Of a stretch of 15,428 nt of DNA, positions 1-8,269 are shown in pieces. Under the pieces are notes generated by a model. That model had not been told where the DNA came from. It saw nothing but the letters and a program-made list of their open reading frames with translations, and did no database searches. This DNA is from Bacillota bacterium. GTDB lineage: Bacteria; Bacillota; Clostridia; Tissierellales; Sedimentibacteraceae. The position numbers and the translations under genes were made by a program. The stretch covers positions 1 to 15,428 of the forward strand of contig JAFACY010000006.1 of assembly GCA_023425285.1 (NCBI GenBank), given 5' to 3'. The first letter of the stretch is position 1. Each line of letters opens with the position of its first letter.

Positions 1-1138
1 CTCCTGTTTTGAAGTTCATTAATTTAGAAGTAGCTCCAATATCCCCTGCCACAATCTCAGCAGTTTCTATCTGATCCTTACCTCTTATGTAGAATATGTT
101 TCCGATTCTTTCAGTTTCTCTGTTAGCGTCGTTGTAAGCTTCTGTATCTTTTTTCATAACTCCGGACATTACCTTGAACAGAGTAATCTTACCTACAAAC
201 GGGTCAACAATTGTTTTGAAAACAAAAGCGGACAACGGCTGAGTGGATGTCACCTTTCTCGGTGTTGTTTTTCCGTCTACTATGCCTGTTACTTCCCCTG
301 TATCTGCAGAGTTAGGCAGATATTCGTTAATCATGTGCATCATGCACTTGATTCCCATGGCCTTTGTAGCGCTCATAACTATAACAGGAACTACTTCTCC
401 TGCCATTACGGCATTCTTAAGACCTGTGCTTACTTCTTCATATGTAAATTCTTCTCCGTTGAAAAATTTGTCCAGCAATACTTCATCTGTTTCCGCAACA
501 GATTCCATCAATACGCCTCTCATCTCTTCAACCTTGTCAGTCAGTTCTGCAGGCACTTCTATCTTAACATTATCCATTTCTTCTATTAAACGTCCCTGAC
601 GGTCAACTATATCCACGTATCCCTTGAAGCTTTCTCCTTCTCCTATAGGTAACGCGAAAGGAACTACTTTTTTGCCGAATTTTTCTCTTAATTCTTCGAG
701 TAATACATCAAACTTAACATTTTCCTTATCCATCTTGTTAAGTACTATTACTCTTGGCAGGTTTCTTTGCTCTAAGTATTTCCAAACCTTTTCTGTTCCT
801 ACTTCAATTCCTGAGCTTGCATCAACAACTACAACTGCTCCGCTTGCAACTCTCAGTGCTCCGTAAACCTCACCTACGAAATCAAAATAACCAGGAGTGT
901 CAAGAAAATTTATTTTAGTGTTTTCATATTCTATAGGTATAATTGATGTGCCGATTGAAACTTGTCTATCTTTTTCTTCTTTATCGAAGTCTGATACTGT
1001 ATTTCCATCTTCAACTTTTCCCATACGGTTTGTAACTTTTGTAACATATAAAAGTGCTTCTGTTAATGTGGTCTTACCGCAATTACTATGTCCTACTAAT
1101 GCAACGTTTCTGATTTTGTCAATGTTATACGTTTTCAT
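1..1138 (-). CDS. EF-G-like translation factor GTPase (EF-G-2 type), N-terminal part
   Basis: This is the first 379 codons of an elongation factor G paralogue; the rest lies beyond the left edge (full EF-G is about 690 residues). Reading from the ATG at 1138, the GTPase motifs are clear: P-loop GHSNCGKT (residues 16-23), switch I around RQVSIGTS (58-65), DTPGY (80-84), NKMD (134-137) and SATKAMG (256-262). Domain II begins near residue 300. An AGGAGG site at 1149-1154 lies 10 bases before the ATG. Canonical EF-G has DTPGH, whose His drives GTP hydrolysis; Tyr stands there here. Together with the VEDGNTVSDFD stretch this matches my memory of the EF-G-2/EF-G-like clade (Thermotoga, Thermus, many Clostridia) rather than housekeeping FusA. 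EF-G catalyses GTP-dependent ribosomal translocation; the exact role of this paralogue is less certain. It is probably not a TetM-type protection protein. The family call is firm, the subclade likely. Confidence 0.9.
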   Translation of the reverse strand, partial: MKTYNIDKIRNVALVGHSNCGKTTLTEALLYVTKVTNRMGKVEDGNTVSDFDKEEKDRQVSIGTSIIPIEYENTKINFLDTPGYFDFVGEVYGALRVASGAVVVVDASSGIEVGTEKVWKYLEQRNLPRVIVLNKMDKENVKFDVLLEELREKFGKKVVPFALPIGEGESFKGYVDIVDRQGRLIEEMDNVKIEVPAELTDKVEEMRGVLMESVAETDEVLLDKFFNGEEFTYEEVSTGLKNAVMAGEVVPVIVMSATKAMGIKCMMHMINEYLPNSADTGEVTGIVDGKTTPRKVTSTQPLSAFVFKTIVDPFVGKITLFKVMSGVMKKDTEAYNDANRETERIGNIFYIRGKDQIETAEIVAGDIGATSKLMNFKTG

Positions 1139-1178
1139 TTACCTTATTCCTCCTACTAAAATTCAGCTAATTAATAAT

Positions 1179-1207
1179 ATTTTACATTAATTATACTCAT
1201 AAATCAA
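1179..1207 (-). promoter_or_regulatory. Probable sigma-A promoter of the EF-G-like gene
   Basis: On the minus strand, TTGATT (1207-1202) and TAAAAT (1184-1179) are separated by 17 bases. Transcription would start near 1172 and give a short leader of about 34 bases ending in the AGGAGG site. An overlapping TATAAT at 1191-1196 could be an alternative -10 box but lacks a good -35 partner. Confidence 0.5.
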
Positions 1208-1262
1208 TATAATTTTAATTATGTGACTTTTTTGTCTGATTTATGCAAACAATAAATATACG

Positions 1263-1293
1263 CTTTGCATTTTTTACTGCAAAGTGATATAAC
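1263..1293 (+). promoter_or_regulatory. Promoter with overlapping inverted repeat, upstream of the DUF445 gene
   Basis: TTGCAT (1265-1270) and TATAAC (1288-1293) are 17 bases apart, and a TG at 1285-1286 makes an extended -10 box. A perfect 7-bp inverted repeat, CTTTGCA (1263-1269) and TGCAAAG (1278-1284), covers the -35 element and most of the spacer. That position suits a repressor site. The 8-base loop and absence of a T-tract argue against a terminator. The promoter is fairly well supported; the operator role is inferred. Confidence 0.5.
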
Positions 1294-1343
1294 TGATTAA
1301 TAAGCCATAAAATAATAATTAGTCAAGTTACAGGTGAAACGAT

Positions 1344-4300
1344 ATGAATGATATTTTATTAAATTATATAGTCCAGGCAATATTGGGAGGAGCTGCCGGT
1401 TACATTACAAATGATTATGCAATCAACATGCTTTTTAAGGAATATACTCCCTTAAAAATAGGCGGAGTTATAAAAAAGACGCGTGAAGAGTTTATAGAGA
1501 ACTTAAGCTCCATGGTTGAAAGCGACATAATAAACAGGGATAAGCTTCAGGAAATATTGAGTGATGAAAAATTAAAAATAAAATTTGAGGATATGACGGC
1601 TGATTTCTACAATAACTGTATGAACGAAGCAGTAGGAAGTGATACATGGGACAAAATAATATCCGATGATACCGACAGATTTATACAGGGACTGATAGTC
1701 CGGCATTCTCCCGGTATATATGAGGTATTGCTCAGAAGCCTTAATCCAAGAGAGTTCTTAAGTGATGCTCAGCTTGACTCCATCAGCAGCTTTTTTTATG
1801 ATGCAGTCCTTGAGACGCTTGAAAAAAATGAAGGCATAGCAGGAAATGTGCTGCTATCCGTATATAACGGCAATTTGAGCCTGACTCCCGACAAAATAAT
1901 AGATAAAAAAGTATCACATCAGATAGTTGAAAATATTATTGATTCATTAAAAAACAACATCGTAAATTGCGATAATTCCGAATTGAAAAAAGCACTTGAT
2001 TTAATCGGAATCGAAAAAGCTGTCAGAGAAGCTTTCCAGGTATTGCGCAATAAGCATGTACATGAGGTAATAAATATAAACAGCGAAATTATCGTTAAAA
2101 TTGATGATGCTGTTTTGTCGTATATAGATTCTGATAAGGGATATAACTTTTTATTGAATTTATTTTCCTCTTTGTTTAATCACGGAAGAACAGTCAATAA
2201 AACAATATCGGAGCTTCTTGACAGCAATTTTGAGGAAAGATTAAAAAGTTATCTGATAGATGCAATACCGGGCATAACTGAAAAAATCGTCAATTGGATC
2301 AAGGAAAACAATGATTCCATCGACAGGCTGTTAGAAGAATCCATCGATGAGGTTATAGCAGAGTCTGACGGACTGAAGACCAAGCTTCTTTCAACCATTA
2401 AGAATGCTTATTTGAGCAATCTCAGCAAAAAATATTCAATCGTGGATAAAATAATTTCCTTCGTAGAAAGTAACACGGAACCGGAAAGATTAAGTAAATA
2501 TCTGAGTACTAAAATAATTGACGTGATGAACAATATAACTGTCGGGGAATTTGTTGAGGAGGCAGAAGCCAATGGCTTAACCCCTCAGAAGCTCACAGAA
2601 ATTACTGCTGCATATTTGAAAAATAATTTTACAAAAATTTTGAATCAATCTGTTTTGTTTATCAAGGATATTAAAATAAGCAGCCTTGTTCCTGCTCTTC
2701 CAACAGATGATGAGCTGATTGATAAGATAATAGTTAAATTTAAAGAATTTTGCTCATCTCAGGGAGTGAATGATTTCCTTACAGACAAATTGTTCATGTA
2801 TACGGATAATATCTTATCCTCAGAATTGAAGGATATAGTTTCGGAGGACAAAATTAATTCGTTATCCTTAAATCTGAACAGCTTTATCATTCATGAGCTG
2901 AAAAATAACGAAGCCGATGTTAAGAGATGGATGTGTGAAATGATTTACGGCATTGCCGGAAAATCTAATATATCCCTGAGCAATGAAACAGTTTCTTTTT
3001 TAAATGAAGAGCTGTATAAAAAATACGAGGCGTATTCAAAAGATTTAAGAAAAACCGAACTGTCTGATGTCATAGACAAATTAAAAAGTATCGACAACAT
3101 TGCCAATAACAGCTCTGAATATCTGCGCTCATATGCCATAAAAAACACCGATGCTATTTTAAAGGGCTCAGTTAAGCCGATCGTAACTGATAATCTCAAC
3201 AAGCTGAATGATGATGAGCTTGTTGATCTGGCAAATGACTTTATAGGAAGAGAATTAAAGCCCATTATGTTTTTCGGAGGTGCTTTGGGCGTTATTGCAG
3301 GACTTATTCTGGCAGCATTTCAGAACAAGGCCCTTAATATGCAGGAAATCAGCATTACAAACATGCTTTTATATGCCTTTGTGGGCTTTATAACCAATGT
3401 TGTCGCCATAAACATGATCTTCAGACCCTACAGGGAAAACAAGCTGCTTTCTAAAATACCGTTTTTCAGAAACTTTTCCCTTGGATACATCGTTAAAAAT
3501 CAAAAAATATTTGCGGAAAAGACGTCTTATTTTATTGATAATACCCTGTTAAATAAGGAGAGCATCTCAGAATTATTTGAGGCACATGAACAAAACATTA
3601 AAAGCAGCCTTATAAATACTGCCTCAGACAATGATTATAGGGTCATAAAAAGCCTGCTTTCCAACAACAAAATAAATATCGTGAATAAACTGTTTTCATT
3701 TTTCAAGGGCAAGACATGTGATAATTTAAACAAATTAAGCTGCTTTTTACACGAAAAAATCGGCAAGATAAAATTATTTTCTGCAATCAGAGATTCAGGA
3801 CTGTTTAAGAACCATTATGATTTTGTAAAGCCCGAGGCTATAAGCAAGGTCATTTACAGCTTCATGGATTCCGACCGTTATGTGAGGATGAGCTTCATAG
3901 ACAGTTATATCTCCGGAATTATAGACAGATTTAATATAAATACCTTTAAAGACGGGATTTACAGTTATGAACAAAGATATGCGCAGTTTGGCAGCAAAAA
4001 AATAAATGAAATAATAAATAAAAATCAATTAAAGAATGTAGAGAATTTTACGGCAAAAAAAATAAATGAAATATTGCTTTCACGCAGAGCAAGGGATAAG
4101 ATGTTTGAAAGTCTTTCTTCCATGTTGAAAAGTTCTGTCAACAAAGACAATACTATTGAAGAACTCTTTGACGGAAAAATTAAAAATTATATCGATTCTC
4201 ATCTTCCTGCCATGACGGAAAAAATAGTCAACATGCTGAATAAGAGCATACAGGACAGTAAGCCCAGAATAACCGTAATGATTCAGTCAGAAATCAAGAA

Positions 4301-5369
4301 TCAGCTAGGCTTCATCGAAAAAAGCATGTATTCATTAATGGGCGGAGATGAAATAATTGATGAGTTGTTAAAAAAAATAATAAACTCAAAGATTCCATCA
4401 TATTTAGAGCTTAAAAAGCATGAAATAAATAAAATTGTTTCAACTACAGTGGATGAAAGACTGTATAAATCAAAGGCTGAAGTTATTTATTCGTTTGTTG
4501 GAAAGCTCAGAATAAAGGAACTGGCTGATAATTATATGTCCGAAAAATCAGAAAGAATCGAGTATGTAATAAATACCGGTATACGCAATCTGATTAACCG
4601 TTCAGAGAGCGTAAAAGCAGGAAGTATATTGGATTTATTTTATCTTAATGATCTGCATACTGCACTTAAGGTATATGGGTCTGAAGCAGATGCTTTCGCC
4701 GCTGTAATTTCTGAAAATACAAGAGAAAACAAGGAGAATATACTCGGCTTTTTATCGATACTCACAAGTGTTTCATACAGAGATATTTTTAAATACATAA
4801 AATATGAGGATGTTGAAAATTCGCTAAGCAGCTTGATAGCTCAGCTTAATGAGAACAATAGTCCTGATAAACTTATCGGGGAGCTTATCAGCTTATTTAT
4901 AAGCGAAAACTCAGATATGAACATTGGGCATATTTTAAACAAGGAGGAATTTATTGCTTCGTCAGAGTCTTATATCAGAAGATTAATTGAAAGTGATGAA
5001 AATGAGAAAACTTTAAAGGAAATATTCATCGGAGCAATAGATGATGCCGTTACAAACAACCTTGATTTTGTGAGTAATGATTCAAAGGATTATTTGTTTA
5101 ATATTTTCATTGAAAGCACAATCAACAGTCTTAAGCGAAATCTTGACGAAATATTAAAATCTGTTGAGTTCGATAAAATCACCAGAGAAGAAATCGAAAA
5201 AATGGAGCCGAAGAGAATACATGAAATGTTTAATTCCTTTGGTAAAAAGTATTTCCGAAGATTAATGCTTTACGGTCTTGGTGGGTTTGTATTCGGTATA
5301 AATGTGTACATCGGAATTTCATTGACGGCACTGAAGGCTGCATCCCAGTTTATAGGCAAAGAGAAATAA
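1344..5369 (+). CDS. Large membrane-anchored protein with two tandem DUF445 modules
   Basis: This 1341-residue protein of unknown function belongs to the DUF445 (YheB/YjiN) family. The family hallmark, a hydrophobic helix running into GYxTNxxAIxMLF, occurs twice: GYITNDYAINMLF at 19-31 and GFITNVVAINMIF at 681-693. Other landmarks also repeat at nearly the same offset: IPGITEKIVN from about 308 and LPAMTEKIVN from about 954, and a glycine-rich membrane helix at about 640-660 and again at about 1307-1330. The protein is therefore two modules of about 660 residues. Each begins and ends with membrane helices and encloses a long, charged, mostly helical region. B. subtilis YheB is under 400 residues with one module, as I recall. 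AGGTGA at 1332-1337 sets the ATG start. The gene appears monocistronic, with its own promoter and a terminator directly after the stop. Neighbours give no clue to function. The family assignment is confident; the topology is inferred. Confidence 0.85.
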   Translation: MNDILLNYIVQAILGGAAGYITNDYAINMLFKEYTPLKIGGVIKKTREEFIENLSSMVESDIINRDKLQEILSDEKLKIKFEDMTADFYNNCMNEAVGSDTWDKIISDDTDRFIQGLIVRHSPGIYEVLLRSLNPREFLSDAQLDSISSFFYDAVLETLEKNEGIAGNVLLSVYNGNLSLTPDKIIDKKVSHQIVENIIDSLKNNIVNCDNSELKKALDLIGIEKAVREAFQVLRNKHVHEVININSEIIVKIDDAVLSYIDSDKGYNFLLNLFSSLFNHGRTVNKTISELLDSNFEERLKSYLIDAIPGITEKIVNWIKENNDSIDRLLEESIDEVIAESDGLKTKLLSTIKNAYLSNLSKKYSIVDKIISFVESNTEPERLSKYLSTKIIDVMNNITVGEFVEEAEANGLTPQKLTEITAAYLKNNFTKILNQSVLFIKDIKISSLVPALPTDDELIDKIIVKFKEFCSSQGVNDFLTDKLFMYTDNILSSELKDIVSEDKINSLSLNLNSFIIHELKNNEADVKRWMCEMIYGIAGKSNISLSNETVSFLNEELYKKYEAYSKDLRKTELSDVIDKLKSIDNIANNSSEYLRSYAIKNTDAILKGSVKPIVTDNLNKLNDDELVDLANDFIGRELKPIMFFGGALGVIAGLILAAFQNKALNMQEISITNMLLYAFVGFITNVVAINMIFRPYRENKLLSKIPFFRNFSLGYIVKNQKIFAEKTSYFIDNTLLNKESISELFEAHEQNIKSSLINTASDNDYRVIKSLLSNNKINIVNKLFSFFKGKTCDNLNKLSCFLHEKIGKIKLFSAIRDSGLFKNHYDFVKPEAISKVIYSFMDSDRYVRMSFIDSYISGIIDRFNINTFKDGIYSYEQRYAQFGSKKINEIINKNQLKNVENFTAKKINEILLSRRARDKMFESLSSMLKSSVNKDNTIEELFDGKIKNYIDSHLPAMTEKIVNMLNKSIQDSKPRITVMIQSEIKNQLGFIEKSMYSLMGGDEIIDELLKKIINSKIPSYLELKKHEINKIVSTTVDERLYKSKAEVIYSFVGKLRIKELADNYMSEKSERIEYVINTGIRNLINRSESVKAGSILDLFYLNDLHTALKVYGSEADAFAAVISENTRENKENILGFLSILTSVSYRDIFKYIKYEDVENSLSSLIAQLNENNSPDKLIGELISLFISENSDMNIGHILNKEEFIASSESYIRRLIESDENEKTLKEIFIGAIDDAVTNNLDFVSNDSKDYLFNIFIESTINSLKRNLDEILKSVEFDKITREEIEKMEPKRIHEMFNSFGKKYFRRLMLYGLGGFVFGINVYIGISLTALKAASQFIGKEK

Positions 5370-5418
5370 AATAAAGAGGCTGTTTCTATCTGCTCAGAAA
5401 CAACCTCTTTTATTTATA
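5364..5418. terminator. Bidirectional intrinsic terminator between convergent genes
   Basis: AAAGAGGCTGTTTCT (5373-5387) pairs with AGAAACAACCTCTTT (5396-5410) with one mismatch and an 8-base loop. The plus strand continues TTATTTATATAA and the minus strand TATTTTATTT, so the hairpin can end both the DUF445 transcript and the symporter transcript. The two stop codons are only 57 bases apart. Confidence 0.85.
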
Positions 5419-5426
5419 TAATCTTA

Positions 5427-6785
5427 TTATGCAAAAAGACCCATTATGCTTTGAATCAATATATATCCTATTGCTATAGGAGCAACGTATTTTATTGCAA
5501 CCACCCAAATTTTAGCCATACCAAATTTTATTGTTCCATTATTTGTAGCTTCTTCAAGGGCTTTATCTGTTCCCCAAACCCATCCTATAAATATACTGAG
5601 TACGAAGGCACTCAACGGAAGCAGCAGATTTTCCGCTATATATCCAACTGAATCAAAGAAATTCATTCCATTTATGAATGTAACCGATCCAAATGCACCA
5701 TTAGCCAGTGAAGAAGGAATACCTATAAGGAAAGCCAATGCTCCCAAACCTATTGTTGCATTTTTTCTTTTCACTTTAAATTCATCACAAACATATGTTA
5801 CCGCAGCTTCCAATAAAGAAATAGAAGATGATACTGCTGCGAAAAGTACGAATATGAAGAACAATACTCCGAAGAATGAGCCCATAGGCATTTGTGCAAA
5901 GACACCAGGCAGTGTTATAAACAACAGTCCAGGTCCTGCTGACGGATTGTATCCAAGAGCGAAAACAGCCGGCAGTACTGCAAACGCTGATAATAATGCC
6001 GCAGCAGAATCCAATAACGGAATTTGCACGGCAGATGTAGCCAGATTTTCATTTTTGCCTAAGTAGCTACCATAAGTTATAATAACTCCCATACCCAGAC
6101 TCAATGAGAAGAATACCTGGACGAGAGCAGCAACTACTACGTCTATACCAAATTTTGACCAATCAGGCTTAAGCATGTATTCAAGTCCCGCCATAGCACC
6201 CGGAAGTGTAACGGCTCTGATAACTACTGCTATCAATATAACAAACAACGCAGGCATCAGTATTCTGCTCGCCTTTTCTATACCACCCTGAATTCCGCCC
6301 ATAACGATACCTAGAGTAATTATCATAAATATAGCATGATAAATAAGCGGTTCAACAGGCTGACCTATGAAATTAGTAAATATTCCGCCAAGTGCATCCA
6401 TGTCTGAGGTATTAAAGTTACCCATAATTCCTGATACAATATATTTAATAATCCATCCACCGATTACACTGTAATAAGTTAATATTAAATAAGAAGCCAA
6501 TATTCCAAAGAAACCTGCAAATGCCCAGTTCTTTCTGATTGCTCTGTAAGCACCTACCGGGCCTTGCTGAGAATGTCTGCCTATGACAAGTTCTGCGAGC
6601 ATGATTGTAAATCCTACTAAAATAAGTAAAATAATATAAGTAACAATAAAAACCGCGCCACCGTATGCACCGGTTAAGTACGGGAATTTCCATACATTAC
6701 CCAATCCGATTGCTGATCCTGCGGCAGCCAATAAAAATCCTACTCTTGACCCCCATGACCCTCTTTCATTATTATTTTCTGACAT
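5427..6785 (-). CDS. Sodium-dependent amino-acid transporter, NSS/SNF family
   Basis: This is a 452-residue inner-membrane secondary transporter that takes up a small substrate, probably an amino acid, with Na+. The family signature in helix 1, GSAIGLGNVWKFPY (residues 23-36), corresponds to the unwound substrate and sodium site of LeuT. The helix 6 stretch FFSLSLGMGVIITYGSY (225-241) and the helix 8 stretch with SSSIS (319-323), where LeuT has sodium ligands, are also clear. Length and the C-terminal helix fit the 11-helix bacterial group (MhsT, Tyt1) rather than 12-helix LeuT. Asp259 in helix 7 lies near where chloride-independent bacterial members carry an acidic residue, but my hand alignment there is ambiguous. 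The start is ATG 6785, with GGAGG at 6791-6795. The frame stays open to 7013, but the upstream part has no transporter character and no good ribosome site. The substrate cannot be named; tryptophan or tyrosine, as in characterised bacterial members, is possible. Confidence 0.92.
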   Translation of the reverse strand: MSENNNERGSWGSRVGFLLAAAGSAIGLGNVWKFPYLTGAYGGAVFIVTYIILLILVGFTIMLAELVIGRHSQQGPVGAYRAIRKNWAFAGFFGILASYLILTYYSVIGGWIIKYIVSGIMGNFNTSDMDALGGIFTNFIGQPVEPLIYHAIFMIITLGIVMGGIQGGIEKASRILMPALFVILIAVVIRAVTLPGAMAGLEYMLKPDWSKFGIDVVVAALVQVFFSLSLGMGVIITYGSYLGKNENLATSAVQIPLLDSAAALLSAFAVLPAVFALGYNPSAGPGLLFITLPGVFAQMPMGSFFGVLFFIFVLFAAVSSSISLLEAAVTYVCDEFKVKRKNATIGLGALAFLIGIPSSLANGAFGSVTFINGMNFFDSVGYIAENLLLPLSAFVLSIFIGWVWGTDKALEEATNNGTIKFGMAKIWVVAIKYVAPIAIGYILIQSIMGLFA

Positions 6786-6838
6786 TTTAACCTCCATAAA
6801 ATTAAAAATTGTAATTAAAAATATTTTGCCATATATAG

Positions 6839-6902
6839 ATGTCAGTTGCGTTTTGTAAAACGTTTTTTTATTAACAATAAAAAAATGCAGATAAACTGAC
6901 AT
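6839..6902 (-). other. Multi-hairpin (three-way-junction-like) element in the symporter leader
   Basis: ATGTCAGTT (6839-6847) and AACTGACAT (6894-6902) form a perfect 9-bp outer stem. Inside, nearly back to back, are CGTTTT/AAAACG (6849-6854 and 6857-6862) and a perfect 10-bp stem, TTTTTTTATT/AATAAAAAAA (6863-6872 and 6876-6885). The element lies about 53 bases upstream of the symporter ATG and just downstream of a candidate promoter. It could act as a leader RNA or as a DNA binding or cruciform site. I recognise no known riboswitch. The pairing is directly visible; function is unknown. Confidence 0.45.
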
Positions 6903-6905
6903 GTG

Positions 6906-6933
6906 GTTATATAAATAGCAAAATTCATTCCAA
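6906..6933 (-). promoter_or_regulatory. Candidate promoter of the NSS transporter gene
   Basis: On the minus strand, TTGGAA (6933-6928) and TATAAC (6911-6906) are 16 bases apart. Transcription would start near 6899, at the edge of the hairpin element. A second candidate further upstream has TTGCAT and TATAAA 16 bases apart within about 6974-7001. The 240 bases between the efflux terminator and this gene contain no other coding region I can support. Confidence 0.4.
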
Positions 6934-7038
6934 CTTTTATTATTTACAAAAACATTGACATTTATTAATAATTTATAGGTTTTCGCAACCAATATGCAAT
7001 TAATTGCGTGCAATAAGTTTCATTTTAGAATAATTTTG

Positions 7039-7064
7039 CAAAAAAAAGAAGCCCTAAGGCTTCT
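7039..7064 (-). terminator. Intrinsic terminator of the efflux operon
   Basis: On the minus strand AGAAGCC, loop TTAG and GGCTTCT are followed by an unbroken run of T (positions 7064 down to 7040). It lies 14 bases after the stop codon of the TolC-family gene and closes the four-gene operon. Confidence 0.92.
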
Positions 7065-7077
7065 ACTAAATACTTTT

Positions 7078-8259
7078 TTACTTAAATGTTCCGATATTTG
7101 AGTAATCAAACATGAGCTTACTTATGTTGTATCCGGCAAGCATCTGGTATCTTCCGATTTCAGCCTCGGCTAATTTTGTGTCCGATTCTAATACATCCAG
7201 GGATGTTGCCATTCCGTTATCATAAAGAAGTTTGTTTATTCTTGCAGCTTCCTTGACCAATTCCAGGGTTTTATCCATGTTGATCAGGCTTCTTTCTGCC
7301 TTTACAAGATTTAAATATGTCTTTCTGACATCAAGTTCAACATCCTTGTATGCCTGAGGTACATTAAGCTCGGCATCCTTTAATTTTTCCTTGGCCCACT
7401 TATTCTCTCGCAAGTTAGAAGTGTAGTATGCTGTGTAAGCATGAGTTTCAATTTTCTGAAGCTCCAAATCATTTTCAGCCTTCAGAACTTCCGTCCTGTC
7501 CAGCTTGGCCTGCTCGATTTTCTCGTCTAAATTTATTTCATTTGTCGGAACATAGGACAGCTCTTTGTCCTTAAGAACAAACTCCGTATCAAACGGCAGA
7601 TCTAACATATTCAGCAAATTTAATTCAGCTATATTCAGATCGTCTGTTGCAGAATCCAGTTCAGACTTTGCTTGCTGTATTGCCATTTCCGCACTTAACA
7701 CATCCGCTTTCGTTGAAGAACCGTTGTTGAATTTCAGGTTTACAACTCTCAGATGCTCATTTGCCTTGTTGAGCTTTGCCTGATTGATTTCAATCGTTTT
7801 TTCTGCAATGAGCACATTGTAATACAATGATTTGGTTCCTACCTCAATACCCTTTACCAACACTTCCCTGTTTCTTTCAAACTGCACCTTTTGTGTATCG
7901 GCAAGTTTTATATAATAATCATTTTTTGCAAGTAGGGCTGTGATATAATCATTTCTTAATGCCGCTTCCTCCGGTGTTAAATTCTCATTTAACGATCTAT
8001 TCATCATAGACTTAGCTAATTCTTTAGTATCTCTTCCTTTGCTTCGCAAATCCTTCATTTCTCTGATCTTGTCATCAATCTTCCACATTTCCCTGCTGTT
8101 CTCAGTTGCTATTCTGACAGCTTCATCCATAGATAATTCTAAAATCTTATTTTCAGCCGGGGCATTATCCACCGGTACAACATCTTCTGCTGCCACAACA
8201 TTGGTTAAAGTACTGATAACCAAAATCATAACCAATAATAATGATATTTTTCTTTTCAT
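7078..8259 (-). CDS. TolC-family (outer-membrane efflux protein-like) secreted protein
   Basis: This 393-residue protein is the last gene of the efflux operon. Residues 1-24 are a signal peptide (MKRK, hydrophobic core, likely cut after VAA). The mature part starts with the family's LSMDEAVRIATENS and has two similar helical halves. The first includes LYYNVLIAEKTIEINQAKL and FNNGSSTKADVLSAE; the second includes TYLNLVKAERSLINMDKTL and YDNGMATSLDVLESD. This is the OEP-type repeat of TolC. The regions where TolC carries short beta strands for the outer-membrane barrel (roughly residues 70-110 and 265-300) look charged and helical here. The protein may therefore be an extracytoplasmic coiled-coil partner of the pump rather than an outer-membrane channel. 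That point is inference. AAAGGAG at 8265-8271 sets the start, 10 bases after the TetR stop. Confidence 0.85.
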   Translation of the reverse strand: MKRKISLLLVMILVISTLTNVVAAEDVVPVDNAPAENKILELSMDEAVRIATENSREMWKIDDKIREMKDLRSKGRDTKELAKSMMNRSLNENLTPEEAALRNDYITALLAKNDYYIKLADTQKVQFERNREVLVKGIEVGTKSLYYNVLIAEKTIEINQAKLNKANEHLRVVNLKFNNGSSTKADVLSAEMAIQQAKSELDSATDDLNIAELNLLNMLDLPFDTEFVLKDKELSYVPTNEINLDEKIEQAKLDRTEVLKAENDLELQKIETHAYTAYYTSNLRENKWAKEKLKDAELNVPQAYKDVELDVRKTYLNLVKAERSLINMDKTLELVKEAARINKLLYDNGMATSLDVLESDTKLAEAEIGRYQMLAGYNISKLMFDYSNIGTFK

Positions 8260-8269
8260 ACGTTCTCCT

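Noticed and set aside
1..1138. TetM-type ribosomal protection protein
   Set aside because: The VEDGNTVSDFD region and DTPGY signature fit the EF-G-2 group better; no resistance context.
243..1190. Plus-strand open frames of 80-118 codons opposite the EF-G-like gene
   Set aside because: Antisense to an intact GTPase frame with all G motifs; no independent support.
6839..6902. Intrinsic terminator or small mobile element
   Set aside because: The efflux operon already has a strong terminator at 7039-7064; the inner stems are nearly pure A/T, and no flanking target duplication is visible.
6786..7013. N-terminal extension of the symporter to give a 528-residue protein
   Set aside because: The extra 76 residues have no transporter character, cover the hairpin leader, and lack a ribosome site; ATG 6785 with GGAGG fits the family length.
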